The translations under genes and the position numbers were made by a program. From contig CM056561.1 of assembly GCA_029721515.1 (NCBI GenBank), forward strand, positions 6,968,001 through 7,032,000: a stretch of 64,000 nucleotides of DNA, in the 5' to 3' direction. This document shows positions 27,760-40,276 of the stretch, piece after piece. Positions within the stretch are counted from its first letter, which is position 1; each line of letters opens with the position of its first letter. The notes below the pieces were generated by a model. It worked only from the letters and a program-made list of their open reading frames with translations. It had not been told where the DNA came from and ran no database searches. This stretch comes from Synanceia verrucosa. Taxonomy: Eukaryota > Chordata > Actinopteri > Perciformes > Synanceiidae.

Positions 27760-29849
27760 TTCTCTAATCCTCCCAATATGACTGTGGCTCTGTGAGCTCA
27801 GTGAGGGCTGTAGGAGGAGGAGATGGGTGGCACCGTTTCCGCAGTGATAAAGTGTCACCTCCAACATGGCCGTCTGTTCGCCCTGCCTTCTTATTAAACA
27901 GAAAGAAAGAGAAGGAGAAAGCAAGAGAGCTACGGAGATTGCAAGACAGACAAATTTGAACTTCACACTAATTTTTCTTCTCGTCCATCAGCCTCTGTGT
28001 GCTCACCTCTTTCTTCTGGGTGTGTGCTTTCATCTCTCTCTCTCTCTCCCCTGCTCTGTATGAGTTATTAGGGATGAGAGGAAGTCATTCTCTGTGTGTG
28101 GTTATTAGTATTGATCTGAGCGCCATTCAACAGCCGTTTCCTGCTGATTTCCTCTCGTTCACCCTCCCTCCTTTTCTTACTTTATAACCCTTAATGGTCC
28201 TCCCCGCCCCCACCCATCCATCTTAGCTCTGTAGCTGCTCTACAGTGAAGTTTCCACACACTACTTTCAACAGTGTCTGACGGATTCACTGGGTGTTGTG
28301 GCCTTACTTCTACAAACATTCATGTGCCTGCAACTAACTGACCACAGACCTACATTCAGGCTCAGAAGTGAGTATTTCATTGATCAATAAAGCCAGGCAC
28401 ATGCACATCTACTTCATTCCTGCTGTTTGCACACTGTGCAATCCTTCACACACACATACACACACACACACACACACATCTATTATTGAAACGATCACTA
28501 TTTACTATGGGGTCCTCAGACTCTCCTCTCATGGAAGCATGCAATACTCTGCCTGGTTTGCTGCTGCTCTGGTGTTTGCTGAAGACACAATGACATTTTT
28601 GGATAAATCAAACTAGGCCAGCTTTAATTGGACTTTATGTAACGACAAACACCAATACATTTGAGCGCACGCACACACACAAATACACTCCTGTGCACTC
28701 TGCCAAAAAGCCCAGCGTCTGCAATTAATATGATGGTGCACTGGTGCAAAGCTCACGATCAGTGTCTCTTTATTATTAATGGAGCATTTGAATAACACAG
28801 GTTGAGGCATGTGTATTATTCATAGCATTAATGTCAGTTCTCACCCCACACAGTGTATCCTGCCAGCATCATCTGTCATGAGATACAGACACACAAAAAG
28901 AAAACACACACAGGCAGGTATGTACACATGTGAGTCAAAACACACACAGATTGGGAATAATTTAGCAACCTTAGTGTTTGTGGAGTGTGTTTACTGGTAA
29001 TAACAGCTGGACTCTTGAGCGTTTACTCATGACTATTTATACTACTATCTATACTTTTATATTATCTATACTTAACACTATCAATTTCTATCCCTTTTCA
29101 CCAATGATTGCAACTCTAACCTCAACCTTTAACCGCAACCTTAATCCTGCCCCCAAACCAATGGATCGTTAACTTTAGCATATTTAGTGCTATTGGCATG
29201 TCCTTCCTCTGTGACCATGTCTATTAGTCTTGGCTAATAGAGCAGCCATCTGTAATGAAGACACACTACATAGTTCCCAATGGCTTGTGGAGGTGTAGTA
29301 AACAAGGTCAAAAGTAAATCCAAAACAGCTCATCACAATGAGAAGAAAATGAAAGAAAACCATCATCATAGTAAGACCATAACTCGGCTTACAGCACTCT
29401 TGTAGCTAACTAAGTTATTTGGAACAGGAAAAGGGGGGCAAGAGGCCAGTTCTGGTGGGAAATCATTTAGGTATCTACAGTTCAGCCTGGCCTGTCCTCT
29501 GTTGTTGAGAGGCAGAGGAACACATCTTTGTGCTGCTCAGTGACCAGTTTTTTTTTTTTAAAAAAAGTACAACTTATAAATAGAGGCCAGTTTCTGAGGG
29601 ACAGAAGCAAGGACAGTCACTGACAGAACACACTGACACAGTCACACCAGCGGACGGGGACTTTAACAGAAGAGTGCCAAACATGAGCTGTGTCCTGATA
29701 CTTTGTGCTACTTACTAATAGAATGTATAGTGTCAATCCAATCAGGAAAAACATTCAATTTATGTGAATATTCCTATTGCATTCTAGTTCCTGTATACTC
29801 AGTGTTCATTGAATAATAAAATGTGGAATCAGAGATGTTCAATATTGTA

Positions 29850-30290
29850 GAGACAGACCACGCAGATCATTTTGAATGGAGAGACATGTAATCGGCAAAG
29901 ATGGCGCCTGTCCCACCTCCTTTCATGAACAGCCAAACGCTGCATTGTTACAGGTGAATCGGCTGTAAGTTATAACCCAATCATGTTGTTTCACGAGCGC
30001 ATGCGCGCAGATAGCTTTTTACGACAAATCAACCTACCTGGAGGCAAGCAGAGCCAGTTGAAAGATACAACCAGATTGCAGATTGCAGCCCGGTTTCTTT
30101 TTGTATCTAATTTCACTGGCGATCATGTATATATATTTGTTCTGTCCTGGTATCATGTTAAAGCGTGGATTTGACCGTGTCCCATTCATTTAGATAGGGG
30201 TCTGGTCTCCTTGGTCTCCTTGGTGGTGTTGCCAAGATGGCTGCCGAGTGGCATAACTTGCCTAGAAGGACTTTGGTGGAATACTGTCAA
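29850..30290. repeat. CpG-richer island, possible dispersed repeat
   Basis: Unlike its AT-rich surroundings, this stretch has AAAGATGGCGCCTGTCCC, ACGAGCGCATGCGCGCAG and CCAAGATGGCTGCCGAG. A tandem TCTCCTTGG-TCTCCTTGG is visible near 30208. The spaced AAGATGG motifs suggest a mobile-element fragment rather than a gene. No convincing exon. Confidence 0.35.
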
Positions 30291-30633
30291 TTAAAAAAAC
30301 AGCTACAGACACACACAAAGCTCATTTAACAAATTAAGTAACACATCACATCAGTGTGACTATCAACTTACAGAGACATACACACACAGTTATCAAGACC
30401 TAACTGGCTGCTATATTTAGAAAATGTGTACTGTCACAAGGAATCTGAATATTTATAATTTCTTGCAGTCGTTGAAAAAGTAATCTTCATGCTCCACGGC
30501 AGCAATGCTCTGGATTGATGGCACATCAACAGCCTATCGTGTTCATTTCAGCATACCAGAGCAAAATGCTGAGTTAAATATCTGTCTCTCATTTTTACTC
30601 GTTCCCTCTCTCTCCCTCCCCCTCTCTGTGAGC

Positions 30634-30830
30634 ATGAGTGATATTCAGTTGCACATTAATCCGCCCCGGATATTAATTACAGTCTCCATTAACATTTAAT
30701 AAATACTTCCCAGGTGGGCTTGCCGCTGAGTGAGCTGAGAGCCTTATCAAATATTAGGCCTTTAATTGGCCTTTCACTCCAATGAATGGCTTTTTAATTA
30801 GCGTGCAGTTACCATCCCTCCACCAACCAC
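30634..30830. promoter_or_regulatory. Candidate conserved non-coding element
   Basis: Dense homeodomain-type cores in low-repeat sequence: GATATTAATTACAG near 30669, CCTTTAATTGGCC near 30759 and TTTTTAATTAGCG near 30791. No splice-bounded frame is visible. Confidence 0.4.
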
Positions 30831-31244
30831 AAGGCCAGGCTGATCAGCACGCACAGATGTGCCAGTTTTGCTGAGTGAGGGCATCCTAATGACCTGAGGT
30901 AGGCCACTCATTGCATAATACCCCTTTTCCATGCTGGCCAGGGGAGGAATAGTGCAATCTGTGGGTTGCAGGCCACAGCCAGACACTAAGTGATTGTCTG
31001 GTAACAGCATGGAGATCTGTGGTTTTTCAGTAAGATATGTGTGGATGCAGAGGAAAACACACACTCAGGTAATGTAATTGCTACAAAATGGACCAATACA
31101 GTTTCATTGTCAATTTTCCCCCATCAGCCTGGACTCCTGTGGTATGCTTAATTTCTCTATTTATGCATGTCCAGTCTGACCTACAGTACGTGTATGCGCA
31201 GTGTCATCTCATACATTGTTGTGCAACTTTATTCCCCCTCATTT

Positions 31245-31281
31245 TCTTCTTCTTCTTCTTCTTCTTCTTCTTCATCATCAT
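31245..31281. repeat. (TTC)n(ATC)n microsatellite
   Basis: About ten TTC units running into ATC units. Confidence 0.9.
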
Positions 31282-32499
31282 CACATATAAATGTATTCAA
31301 GTGGCAGCACCCCATGGTGAGATTAGGTTGAAACTTGTAATGCAACTAAAGCAATTTCATTGGTTATTTTTGAAGTGCCAGAAATGACCAACTTGGTCTT
31401 AAAGTATCTCTGTCGACATCTGCCATACTAATGAAATACTATGAATGATATACATATCCGATTAGAAATGATATATGACAGCTGTCTTTATTCCAACTTC
31501 AATCCATCATTTTTTTTATCAAGGCTTTTTTTCTGATTCAGTAAGGAGACTTCCTTCCCGCTGGGGACGTTAGGTATGATGCAACACTCAAATGTGAATC
31601 ACTGCCATATCCGGACTACCACCAATTATTATACACACACACAGACATATACACCCATGCACAAATACACATATTCACACCAACATGCAGTGAAGACACA
31701 GCAGGAGGGAGTGACGACTGTCACAGACACTTAAAGTCACAGAGACAGAGACACCACCTGGAAGCTTTGGATGTACGCACTAACACTTAGAGCACACACA
31801 CTCACAAATACGTAAATCACTCACTCAAGTCATCCACCTTGTATTCTAGTGTTTTAGTTAGCTAAGCCAGAGCAGGGAAACACACCCTGCATATATCCAA
31901 TGGCCCTCTTTGCAGGCAGACTTAGCTGTGTTGAAGCACAAATGGGGTTATTAGGATGTAGTTCTGTAAGTGCAACAGAAATGAGTGTCTGCAGGTAATG
32001 GTGGTAGCTGACTGGAAAGAATGAAAGACAATTTGCTCGCTCGTATAACTTTTATGACGGAAAAGAGACTAACAGCAGGGGATTTGATTTTGTCACAAAC
32101 AGCACTGTTTTTCCTGTATCGATCAGATCAATGAAGTTCATGGGATTCTTTCAGTTGTTGATGAACACTGAAGAAAATTTAAGCATTAAAAACTATTGAT
32201 ATACTAACTTGATGGAGCAAGAGGAAATATAGCTGAAGGCAATGCAAGCAGTTGGTTCAATATTAATTCCTTTCTATTATCTCTGTATTTCCCATTTGCT
32301 TGCAAATTTTTTTTTTATGAGAACATTAAATCTACAAATAAAATTAGTACTTCTGGAAACTTTTTCACTGGAGTCCAAACAATGCAACCAAGTCAAATAA
32401 GTATGTGTGGATCAGTGCTTTATGTATGCAGTGCAGTGTGTCTGTGCAGTAAGTGACTGAGCACTGACTGTCATATGTCCTGCACGATAGAGCTTTGAA

Positions 32500-33620
32500 T
32501 AGGGGTTCAGGCAGTGACGTGTCCAAACTTTTTTCACAGGGGTGGCCCAAGTGGGGCACTAAGTCATGCCGGGGTGGCCAGCAAGAGTAGGTGATATGTC
32601 AGTTTCTGTGCATGGGTGCACATGCACCTCAATCAACATGGCATAATTTTTTTTGTCTTTTATGATTAATTTGATTACTAAAATTACAATTTTAAATGTT
32701 AGTATATATTGAAGTATGAATAGACACAGAATGGGACAGTATGATTGTAATACAAAGCCTCAATCTTTTATTTTTTTATGAAAGGTGCAAAAATAAAGAC
32801 TATGCAAAAATATAAACAGTAAATGAAAAAAACGTCAAAAGTTTTACAAATAAAATGTGATAAACTGAACAAAGACATGCCCCAGACATGCCCCTGGGTA
32901 CAGATGCAGTACAGATGCAGTGCATTGCAGTAACTGCAGACAGATCAGTAGCTAGTGCGTCAGTCAACCTCTCACAGTCAGACTGTGCAGCTACAACTAA
33001 ACACTCACCCTTTCTAATTTTGTGTGAAACATGGTCTCCAAACAGAGGGCAAACTATGCCTTTAAAAGACAGTTGATAATATCAAATAGTTCAAACACAG
33101 AAGGCATAACTTGGAAATGTAGCTTTTCTCCAATGCTGAAAATGCTAATACTGAAGTCTTTACTAATATCAGGCATGTGTAACAGTTTTGTTTGTGATGC
33201 AATAAGCAGACAACCTGTTCAAAAACACTTGATTGTATAAGGATGAGTTAAAATCTGGTTGTCCTGTAAAAATGAGGACGTTACCATTGACTGGAGCTAA
33301 TGAGATATCTCACAAGAAACAAAACTGTGGTGGGAAGACATTCTGTGCAGCTTTTTTCCCTGCATGTTTGAACCAGACCAGTGTTGTCATCACTGTCCAT
33401 GTTGCTGCAAATCCACGAGGACCTAAAATGCATTAGAAGATGTTCAGTTGGTGTCAAAGTGGCTCTGGCTTGGATCAAAAGGTTAGGTGTGATGTCCTCA
33501 CAAAACATTACACTTTCAGCCTCAGACTTCAGAAAGTACAGAGACTGTGGTTCTTACACAGAGGTAACCGAGTTTAGGACGGACTGACCAAACCCTAAAG
33601 CCAGCACAGAGTGGGTTCAC
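32500..33620. other. Gene-free stretch, probable old transposon debris
   Basis: It begins with GCAGTGACGTGTCCAAAC and CACAGGGGTGGCCCAAG, a GGGGTGGCC-bearing string common near fish DNA-transposon ends. Short unrelated reading frames on both strands show no domain. No matching far end was found. Confidence 0.3.
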
Positions 33621-34057
33621 TGGGTTTCTTGCTGGAGCTCAGGAAACCTGGCTTGCCCTCTATTGGCATACTTGAATGTATCGTCTCCTGTCCAAAAACA
33701 GAGGTGCTGTTGGGTTGCTGCAGGTTTCAGCATTATGGCTGAAATTACCAAAAAAGGTATGCTTAAATGTGGGGCTGAGTGAGGGAGCACTTCTGAATGA
33801 TAAGAGCTCCCTCTAGAGGCCAACTTCTCACTGCAGTAGACACACATCAATTTGCAATTCCTCTCTCCTCTCTCGCTCACTTTGTTCCTTCGCATTTGAT
33901 GTGATGATGCAGATTTGAATACTTGAGTAATCCTGTGAACGAGGACTCAACAAAACACTGACTGATGACTTCATTGAATTACAGCAGGTATGACATGACA
34001 CCTTCCTTTCCAGTCCAATGACATCAGCTACAGTGATCACAGTCTCACAGCTGCCAA

Positions 34058-34082
34058 AACACACACAACACAAACACAAACA

Positions 34083-34133
<51 letters not shown>
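34058..34133. repeat. (CA)n microsatellite with CAAA interruptions
   Basis: A CACAAACA-type start leads into about 24 CA units. Confidence 0.95.
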
Positions 34134-34135
<2 letters not shown>

Positions 34136-34344
34136 CCTCCCTTTCTCCTGCACTCATCCATTTCCTCCAGCAGCTCTTTGCTTTAATGCATGCAGACTGA
34201 GAACGTCTGTCAGTCAGACTCACTGTCTTTTCCATTTGTTAGACTTAAAGGAAGGAAAATTCCTTTGTGTTTGCCATTTTTTAGTTTCCTCTCGAAAGTA
34301 GGAGTGCTGGAGAGAACACACAAACACACACACACACACTTAAA

Positions 34345-34575
34345 TTATTTACACCTCTATCAGCATTAATGGGACCGTCAATTACATTACGGGCTCAACC
34401 TATAAGTCCTCTGCAAACTGTCTCCTTCCCATAATGAACAACAGCTTCATTTATATTTCATCTGAGGGAATGTATATGACACGCTGAATGATAGTGTCTT
34501 TGTATCATATTACAACCTTACTAACCTCCATTAAAAGTAAGGATAATATCATCTCGGGTGGCATTATATGCACGC
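34345..34575. promoter_or_regulatory. Candidate conserved non-coding element
   Basis: A low-repeat stretch just after a CA tract, with CAGCATTAATGGGACC, TCAATTACATTACGGG and CCATTAAAAGTAAGG strings. No coding sign. Confidence 0.35.
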
Positions 34576-35439
34576 TTAGCTGAGACTTACTGGAATCTCT
34601 TTTTCCATCTTTGTGCATTTCAATTATTGTCTTATTCTTCCTTCATATTACTCGATTTAGCCTCTTTTTGTAGAGATGTGACGCTTTCCACCTACAATCT
34701 GTGTCCACTCTACTGTAAAAATCTGCTTCCCTTTTGCCCTCTCTCTCTCTCACTGTGTTGCCAGTAGCTGTCTCTTCCCTCTCTCTATTCTGATGCCCTG
34801 CTCTCATGCTCTTTCCTCCTTTCACTCTGGTCTTTCATATATAATGCATGTTAAACAAACAGACATGTCAGAGTCACTCAAATGCATGGCTGTCCCCTTG
34901 CTGCTGCCCCATTCACCCTGAGAGTGAGGGGGTCACATCCCAAAGGCCCCTGTATGCAGCTGAACTGCAGTCGGCTACAGCAAACACAGACTGTACATCC
35001 TACTGGGTAGAGTCTGTTCATACAAAAAAGGTGAATGTATTTCCTCACATAAAACTATGCCACTTCTGAAAGAGGAGCTTCTATGCAGAATGATGGGCTC
35101 AAGTCTCAATTTCTAGGAAATCAAAAGGAGTTGCATCCAAAGAATCCCTATTTGTTAATTGAATGCTTATTCAAGAGAGAATAAAAAATATTTCATCATG
35201 GATTTTTTTTTACCATGACTTTCCTGCTAAAGTCAATTACTTGTGTAATGTGAAATACAAAGCAATGTTTGATCAGTACAAATGTAGACCCAACTCCATT
35301 TTGTCTCTAGCAGTGCAGAGTGAGAGTGATTTCCCTTGTCTGTTACTTTACATGTAAATCTAATTTATCTGTTAAGGCGTGGAGGGGATAAGCTGCTGCG
35401 CTGGCTCACTCTTGAATTGTATACATGCATAAATAAACA

Positions 35440-35443
<4 letters not shown>

Positions 35444-35484
<41 letters not shown>
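35444..35484. repeat. (CA)n microsatellite
   Basis: About 20 CA units. Confidence 0.95.
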
Positions 35485-35486
<2 letters not shown>

Positions 35487-36383
35487 CTGCAAAATCCTAA
35501 TTTTCCAGGTGCAGAGGTCTGTAGAATGGAGACAGAGCCACTCATAAGGAAACTGCATTATTCTCCATCAGCACTGCAGAGCGTCCAAACCATTATACCA
35601 TCCACCACTAGCATGCAAACACAAATGGAGTTTACCACTTGACAGAGAGTGCGATGGGCCCTGAAAAGCATAAGGGTATGAGTGGGATCGTGCTCGATCA
35701 ACGGCAGACTAAGTTTATTTTCATATTCTGTACAGAGTATGCTCCACTTGCGTTGCAGTGATTTAATGTAAGATTACTAAGTGCACATCTCCCAGGCACG
35801 TTATATTTGGGAGTGAAAGCTCTGTGACTGTCAACACGTTTGTGTATTTTCTTAGATCAGTAGACCACTGTGTTTGAGCTTTGAATAAGTCCTCACAATC
35901 TATCTTCTCAAGATCAAATCTGAACAAAACGTAAATTTATAGCATAATAAAGCAGTTTAGAAGTACATAAAGGTAGATGAATTGTGCATTCTGATCTTAT
36001 AGTGCTTATAGTCTCACCTGGGTGGTAAGAATAACCAATAAGAATAAATGATGGTTCTCTCGACTCTTTCCACTCACTGAGAAAAGTGGATTTATTCACA
36101 CAGCTAATACACACACAGTGACTCAGAGTGTATACAGTGTGTGGATGAAATGGGCTCGAGAGGCTTTTCCTCTCACACAAAGCAAATATCTGTCCAGGAA
36201 CAAGATATCGATTTGTCATTTCCCAGAGCTGAAACTGAGTAAACAAGCTAAGCAGACGTGTGACCGGTGGTGACTGATAATTGTTGACCGCTAATGGTCA
36301 GAGGCCTCCAGAGGAAATTGAACTCAGATGCGCTGTCTGTTTCTACATACTGCATCATTGACATGGCTGTGCATGTACCTGTA

Positions 36384-36410
36384 AACACACACACACACAC
36401 ACACACACAC
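36384..36410. repeat. (CA)n microsatellite
   Basis: About 13 CA units. Confidence 0.9.
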
Positions 36411-36828
36411 GTTGTTTGGTATTCACTCTGAATCTCTTCTGCTCATAGACAAATCAATCAAATATTTATTCTTGTGTCTACAGCACTTTCACAGTATAAA
36501 CAACAAATTGTTTCTACATTAATGTTTGAGCTTCTTGATCTGAAGAAGAGGGCCCAGAGGAAAAAATCAAGTTACACTTCAACAATTTAAATGAACAACT
36601 AAAACAAGTTTTTGTCTTCTGGATCTTCTTTTACAGCTAACATAGCCCAAACTCTTAAAACATACATGGACATGAATGGACATCTTTGCCTATTTGAAGT
36701 TTATTTGCACCTAAATGGACACTTGCACTGTTTTTAGTATATATTTTAGAATTCTTTTAGTCTTAGTATGCATAGTTTTTTAATAATGATATCTGGATTT
36801 GACAGGTTCTTCTCTGTGTGTTCTGCTG

Positions 36829-36854
36829 CTATCTATCTATCTATCTATCTATCT
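36829..36854. repeat. (ATCT)n microsatellite
   Basis: About six tetranucleotide units. Such runs often mark the end of fish LINE-type elements, but no element body was recognised here. Confidence 0.9.
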
Positions 36855-37224
36855 TGACCTGATTCCAGCAAAACAGTATTACACATTTCATGATTATCCT
36901 TTCTTCTATTCTCCTCTTATATTTTAAAGGACATACAGATAGACAGATTATTATTATTGCTTTAGGAGAATTAGTGGCATAAGTAGCAGTATTATACAGT
37001 ACACTATTTTATTTTACATTGCATTATAATACTTATATCATAATGTAACAATGTTATATTGCTATATAACTATATATTTCTTATTGAAATTTTGTTTTAT
37101 GATATACCATAACATTCATTTTTATTTCTATTACATACTTCCTATTATAGTATTATTATTGTCTACAGTTTGTATATTACATATAATATTATAACATAGA
37201 TGCAATGTATATAGTGTATAATTC

Positions 37225-37330
37225 ATAATCAGAGTCCTTTTATTGTCATTATTATAACGAAATTGAATGCAGACCCGTTCAATGCAAAAGAGAGCAACAA
37301 CAATTAAAACAAAATGTAGAAATATAAAAG
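37225..37330. repeat. Dispersed repeat fragment (TTTTATTGTCATT...ACGAAATTG)
   Basis: The stretch CCTTTTATTGTCATTATTA followed by ACGAAATTGAATGCAGACC resembles a sequence often seen repeated in fish genomes. No coding content. Confidence 0.5.
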
Positions 37331-37459
37331 GAGAAATCTAGAAACTGTGAATGAAAAATGTAAGTCACCCCTACTTTCCTATGTACTATCTCTTATTTTA
37401 GATTTTTCTGACAGCTCTAGTATAATGTAATAGTTCTTTATTGCTTTTCCTACCTCTCA

Positions 37460-37510
37460 GACTGTCTGTTCTGCTGCAACATTTGAATCAATAAAGTCTT
37501 ATCTTTATTT
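37460..37510 (+). repeat. Probable retrotransposon 3' tail fossil
   Basis: CTGCTGCAACATTTGAATC followed by AATAAAGTCTTATCTTTATT resembles the tail of fish LINE-type elements, which end in AATAAAGT and a short tandem repeat. No upstream reverse transcriptase was found. Confidence 0.45.
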
Positions 37511-38470
37511 AAACACTGCGTTATTACCATTTCTCCTGACTGCCTCTCTCACTACCGAGTGCAATGTCTAATCATTCCCACCAGATGTCCCTGAATCCCA
37601 GCAGACGTGGCAGATTACTGCAGTGAAGTCATCCACCCACTGGATGGAAGCACACAGAAAAGACATGCTGGTGGCTCCGTTGTAATGCAATGAGGCCGAA
37701 GTTTGTCGAAAGCAGACAAAGAGGAAACGGCAGTTTAGTGCAGGAGTCTGATCCAAACCTTGAGACAGAGGAGCTTTAATGTTTTTTTTTTTACTCCAGC
37801 TGTTATAATATGGTAAGACTCTGATGGGAATAAACGCTACTGCTTGTATTGAGCCGAAGAGTGGACGTGAAGCGCATCTGGAGCTGGAGACAGTAACAGA
37901 TGTTGTGCAGACACAGATCTTCAGCAGGGGGACTGCTGCTGACACATGCAAGCCATTCAGAATGAAAATAATATAGTGTTAAATAGCAAACATATTGTTT
38001 ATATATGCTGCTGAATAATGGTGCACAGCAGTCGGTCTATAGATGATGATGTGTTTCTTTTAAGATCTAACATTCTTCATGACCAAAACTGCTTATTTCA
38101 CAGTCAGTTATAATATAAGTAGACAGCATCATGTTATGTTTAAGACATCCCTCTTGTTGAAGCCACATTTCCTGTAATTTGAGAAATCCATCAAGGTTTA
38201 AACCCCATCAGCTGTCTGTTAAGATAACCTCTATTCAGATATAAACTGCAGTAACCCAAGATCCCTACACATTGTGTCAATATTATTCCATAACAAGACA
38301 CATTATTTGGCAAAAATAATAATACTGTAGATGCAATCCTGTCATCACCTATCAGTAATAGAAACAAATTAGCTGACTACAGAGGTAAATATTATAGGCC
38401 ACAACAGATTCAATTAAAGTTATTTTACATTTGATCTCTGCGTGCATTAAAATAATTGATCATTTATTTT

Positions 38471-38485
38471 CAGTGACATTCAGTC
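38471..38485 (+). promoter_or_regulatory. Possible splice acceptor and 5' UTR just upstream of the CARD-death start codon
   Basis: A pyrimidine-rich run ending TTTTCAG (AG at 38472-38473) sits 12 bases before the ATG at 38486. The start codon may therefore lie near the 5' edge of a spliced exon, with a non-coding exon further upstream. No upstream exon or promoter could be fixed by reading. Confidence 0.4.
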
Positions 38486-39319
38486 ATGACTGAGGCACCG
38501 GCAGCAGAAATCCAGCTCCTCAGAAGCCACAAGATTAAGCTGATAGAAATTCTCAGTGCAGATGCAGATTTTGTCCTGCAGCATGCAGACTCTCGCTGTC
38601 TGCTGTCTGATCGTGGCTACCAGCAGGTGAAAGCTTGCCGTGTTCCTAGTGACAAGGTGACAGACCTGCTGGATCATATCATCCAGAGAGGTCCTGAAGC
38701 AGCACGGGGTCTGCTGACACTGCTGAAAGACCAGGCCCTGCAGGAAAACTTCCCTATGCTGCGCTTCATTAAGGATCTGCAAATGAACACACTGTCTTCA
38801 GGTAGAACATGGCCTGGTCGCTACTGTCATTTAGAAATACCGTTAGATCCATGTTTAATAAAAACTTTTCTCTATTTTTAAGGAAATAGTGAAACATCAA
38901 GAAAGAGAGAAGTAGCTCCTGACTTAAAAGAGACTATTCCATCCAAACAGATCTGTAAAGGTGGGTCACACTCATTGATGCCCTTTAAAACATTGTAGAG
39001 GCCGTCACTTACCTCATCTGCCTCTACTGCACATGCAGGCTCTCACTTGGTTAAGGAAAAGCAGCTGATGACCGTGGCTCGAACCATTGGCAGATCATGG
39101 AGGGAGATCGGCAGACTGGCTCTGGACATCCCCTCTGTGAAGCTGGAACAGATTGAAGAGGACCATGTGCTCCATGTGGAGCGAGTGTTTGCCATGCTGC
39201 GCTACTGGAGCGCCTGTCAGAGGGGAAAAGCCACTGCTGCTCACCTGCACTCACTGCTCAGTCAGGAGGACTGGGCTCTGCCACCTGAAAGCATTGACTG
39301 TCTGTTGGAGACTGACTGA
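38486..39319 (+). CDS. CARD-death domain adaptor protein, CRADD/RAIDD-like architecture (3 exons, 224 aa)
   Basis: Three exons join in frame: 38486-38801, 38883-38960 and 39039-39319 (stop TGA 39317-39319). Both introns are short GT-AG introns with phase 1 junctions. Residues 1 to about 95 form a CARD-like helical domain, including the stretches LLRSHKIKLIEIL and DKVTDLLDHIIQRGP. Residues about 106-131 are a charged linker encoded by the 78-nt middle exon. Residues about 134-224 form a death domain with IGRSWREIGRLAL, a central tryptophan in the LRYWSACQ segment and a C-terminal helix ending LLETD. A CARD plus a death domain in one small protein is the CRADD/RAIDD layout (human CRADD is 199 aa), an adaptor that recruits caspases through homotypic contacts in the cytosol. 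From memory, the death domain resembles FADD more than CRADD (shared AT.AHL..L pattern) and the CARD has a NOD1-like DKV...L motif. Orthology to CRADD is therefore not claimed. It lies about 1 kb upstream of csad on the same strand. Confidence 0.85.
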
Positions 39320-39959
39320 GGTCTTCTTCCTGAGACCAAAATCATGTTTTTACTCAAAATGACAGCTTCTCATCATTTAGACATTCCATATCAAACAAAA
39401 AAAAAAACACTTTGTTTACCGTATGTTTACAATCAACATATAAATATGTCATCCTGCTTGTTCATACTGTAATTTTACTTGTGTAACTATTCTGCTAAAC
39501 TGCAGCGTCTAAAGACCCTTGAGATGTTGGGTTAAGGTTGATGATCACCATATACTCCTTAACAATAATATAAATGACTGGGTTTTGTTGTATGAAGTTT
39601 CTTAGAATGTTTTCTTTTTTTAAATTTCTGATCAAAGGGTCCACATAAACATTTTGTAATCTCCTTCCCGTCAAGGATAAATGAGAAAAACAACTGAGCA
39701 GTGCTCATTTTACTTTAATGTAAGTACTCAAGGGCATTGAAAGAGGAGCATGAAATCATGTCTCTATTTTTTTTTATGTTTACAACATTCAGTTCAATGT
39801 GTGATAAGTGTTTATTTTGTGGGAGGAGCTGTAACGTTCTCTGTGAACATGCAGATGGTTTGGAGTCCCTGTTGATCTACTTCTCTCTTGGTCTGTCTGG
39901 TGAAACAGCGACTCCTGACGTGCAAATGAGGGCAGACATGCAGTGCCACAACTACACTG

Positions 39960-39965
39960 AATAAA
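39960..39965 (+). terminator. Candidate polyadenylation signal for the CARD-death gene
   Basis: An AATAAA hexamer lies about 640 bases after the stop codon and about 310 bases before the csad start codon. It is the first canonical hexamer I found downstream of the stop, but the 3' end has no other support. Confidence 0.35.
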
Positions 39966-40276
39966 CTCATATCACATTTCCTCTGTAGAGGTCTGTCGCA
40001 CGTCAATGTGATACTTGTGAAAACAAGTTTTTAAACAGGTTGAGATGTGCAATATCATTTCTATATATTATTATATATATTTTCTTGTTTCTTGTCTCCC
40101 ATGCTTTTGCTCACTGTAGAGAACATTTTAACTGGGACAAATATCAACCTCCTCCCACCCCTACAGTTCCTCCCACTGCCTTTCTCTTTGCAGCCATTCT
40201 CTGCAGCCTTCCTCCTTTGAACTGTTAAAAAAAGGGGTAGAGATTCAGACTTTTCAAAGGTGTGGATTTGACAAAC

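Larger units (their letters stand above)
25673..30504. other. Gene-free stretch
   Basis: Spacer with short CA tracts and the CpG-richer patch at 29.85-30.29 kb. 27780-27880 is low-repeat and may be regulatory. No exon recognised. Confidence 0.55.
34576..38470. other. Gene-free stretch upstream of the gene island
   Basis: Holds CA and ATCT microsatellites, two retroelement fragments and very AT-rich sequence at 36.9-37.2 kb. A more complex stretch at 37,560-37,960 could contain the CARD-death gene promoter or a 5' exon, but no TATA box, CpG cluster or donor site identifies one. Confidence 0.5.

Noticed and set aside
33828..34235. 135-codon minus-strand frame
   Set aside because: Its centre is the CA microsatellite at 34058-34133, and the rest shows no domain.
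37568..37951. 127-codon minus-strand frame
   Set aside because: No recognisable domain and no splice or promoter context; probably chance.
38480..38782. 100-codon minus-strand frame
   Set aside because: Antisense shadow of the CARD exon.
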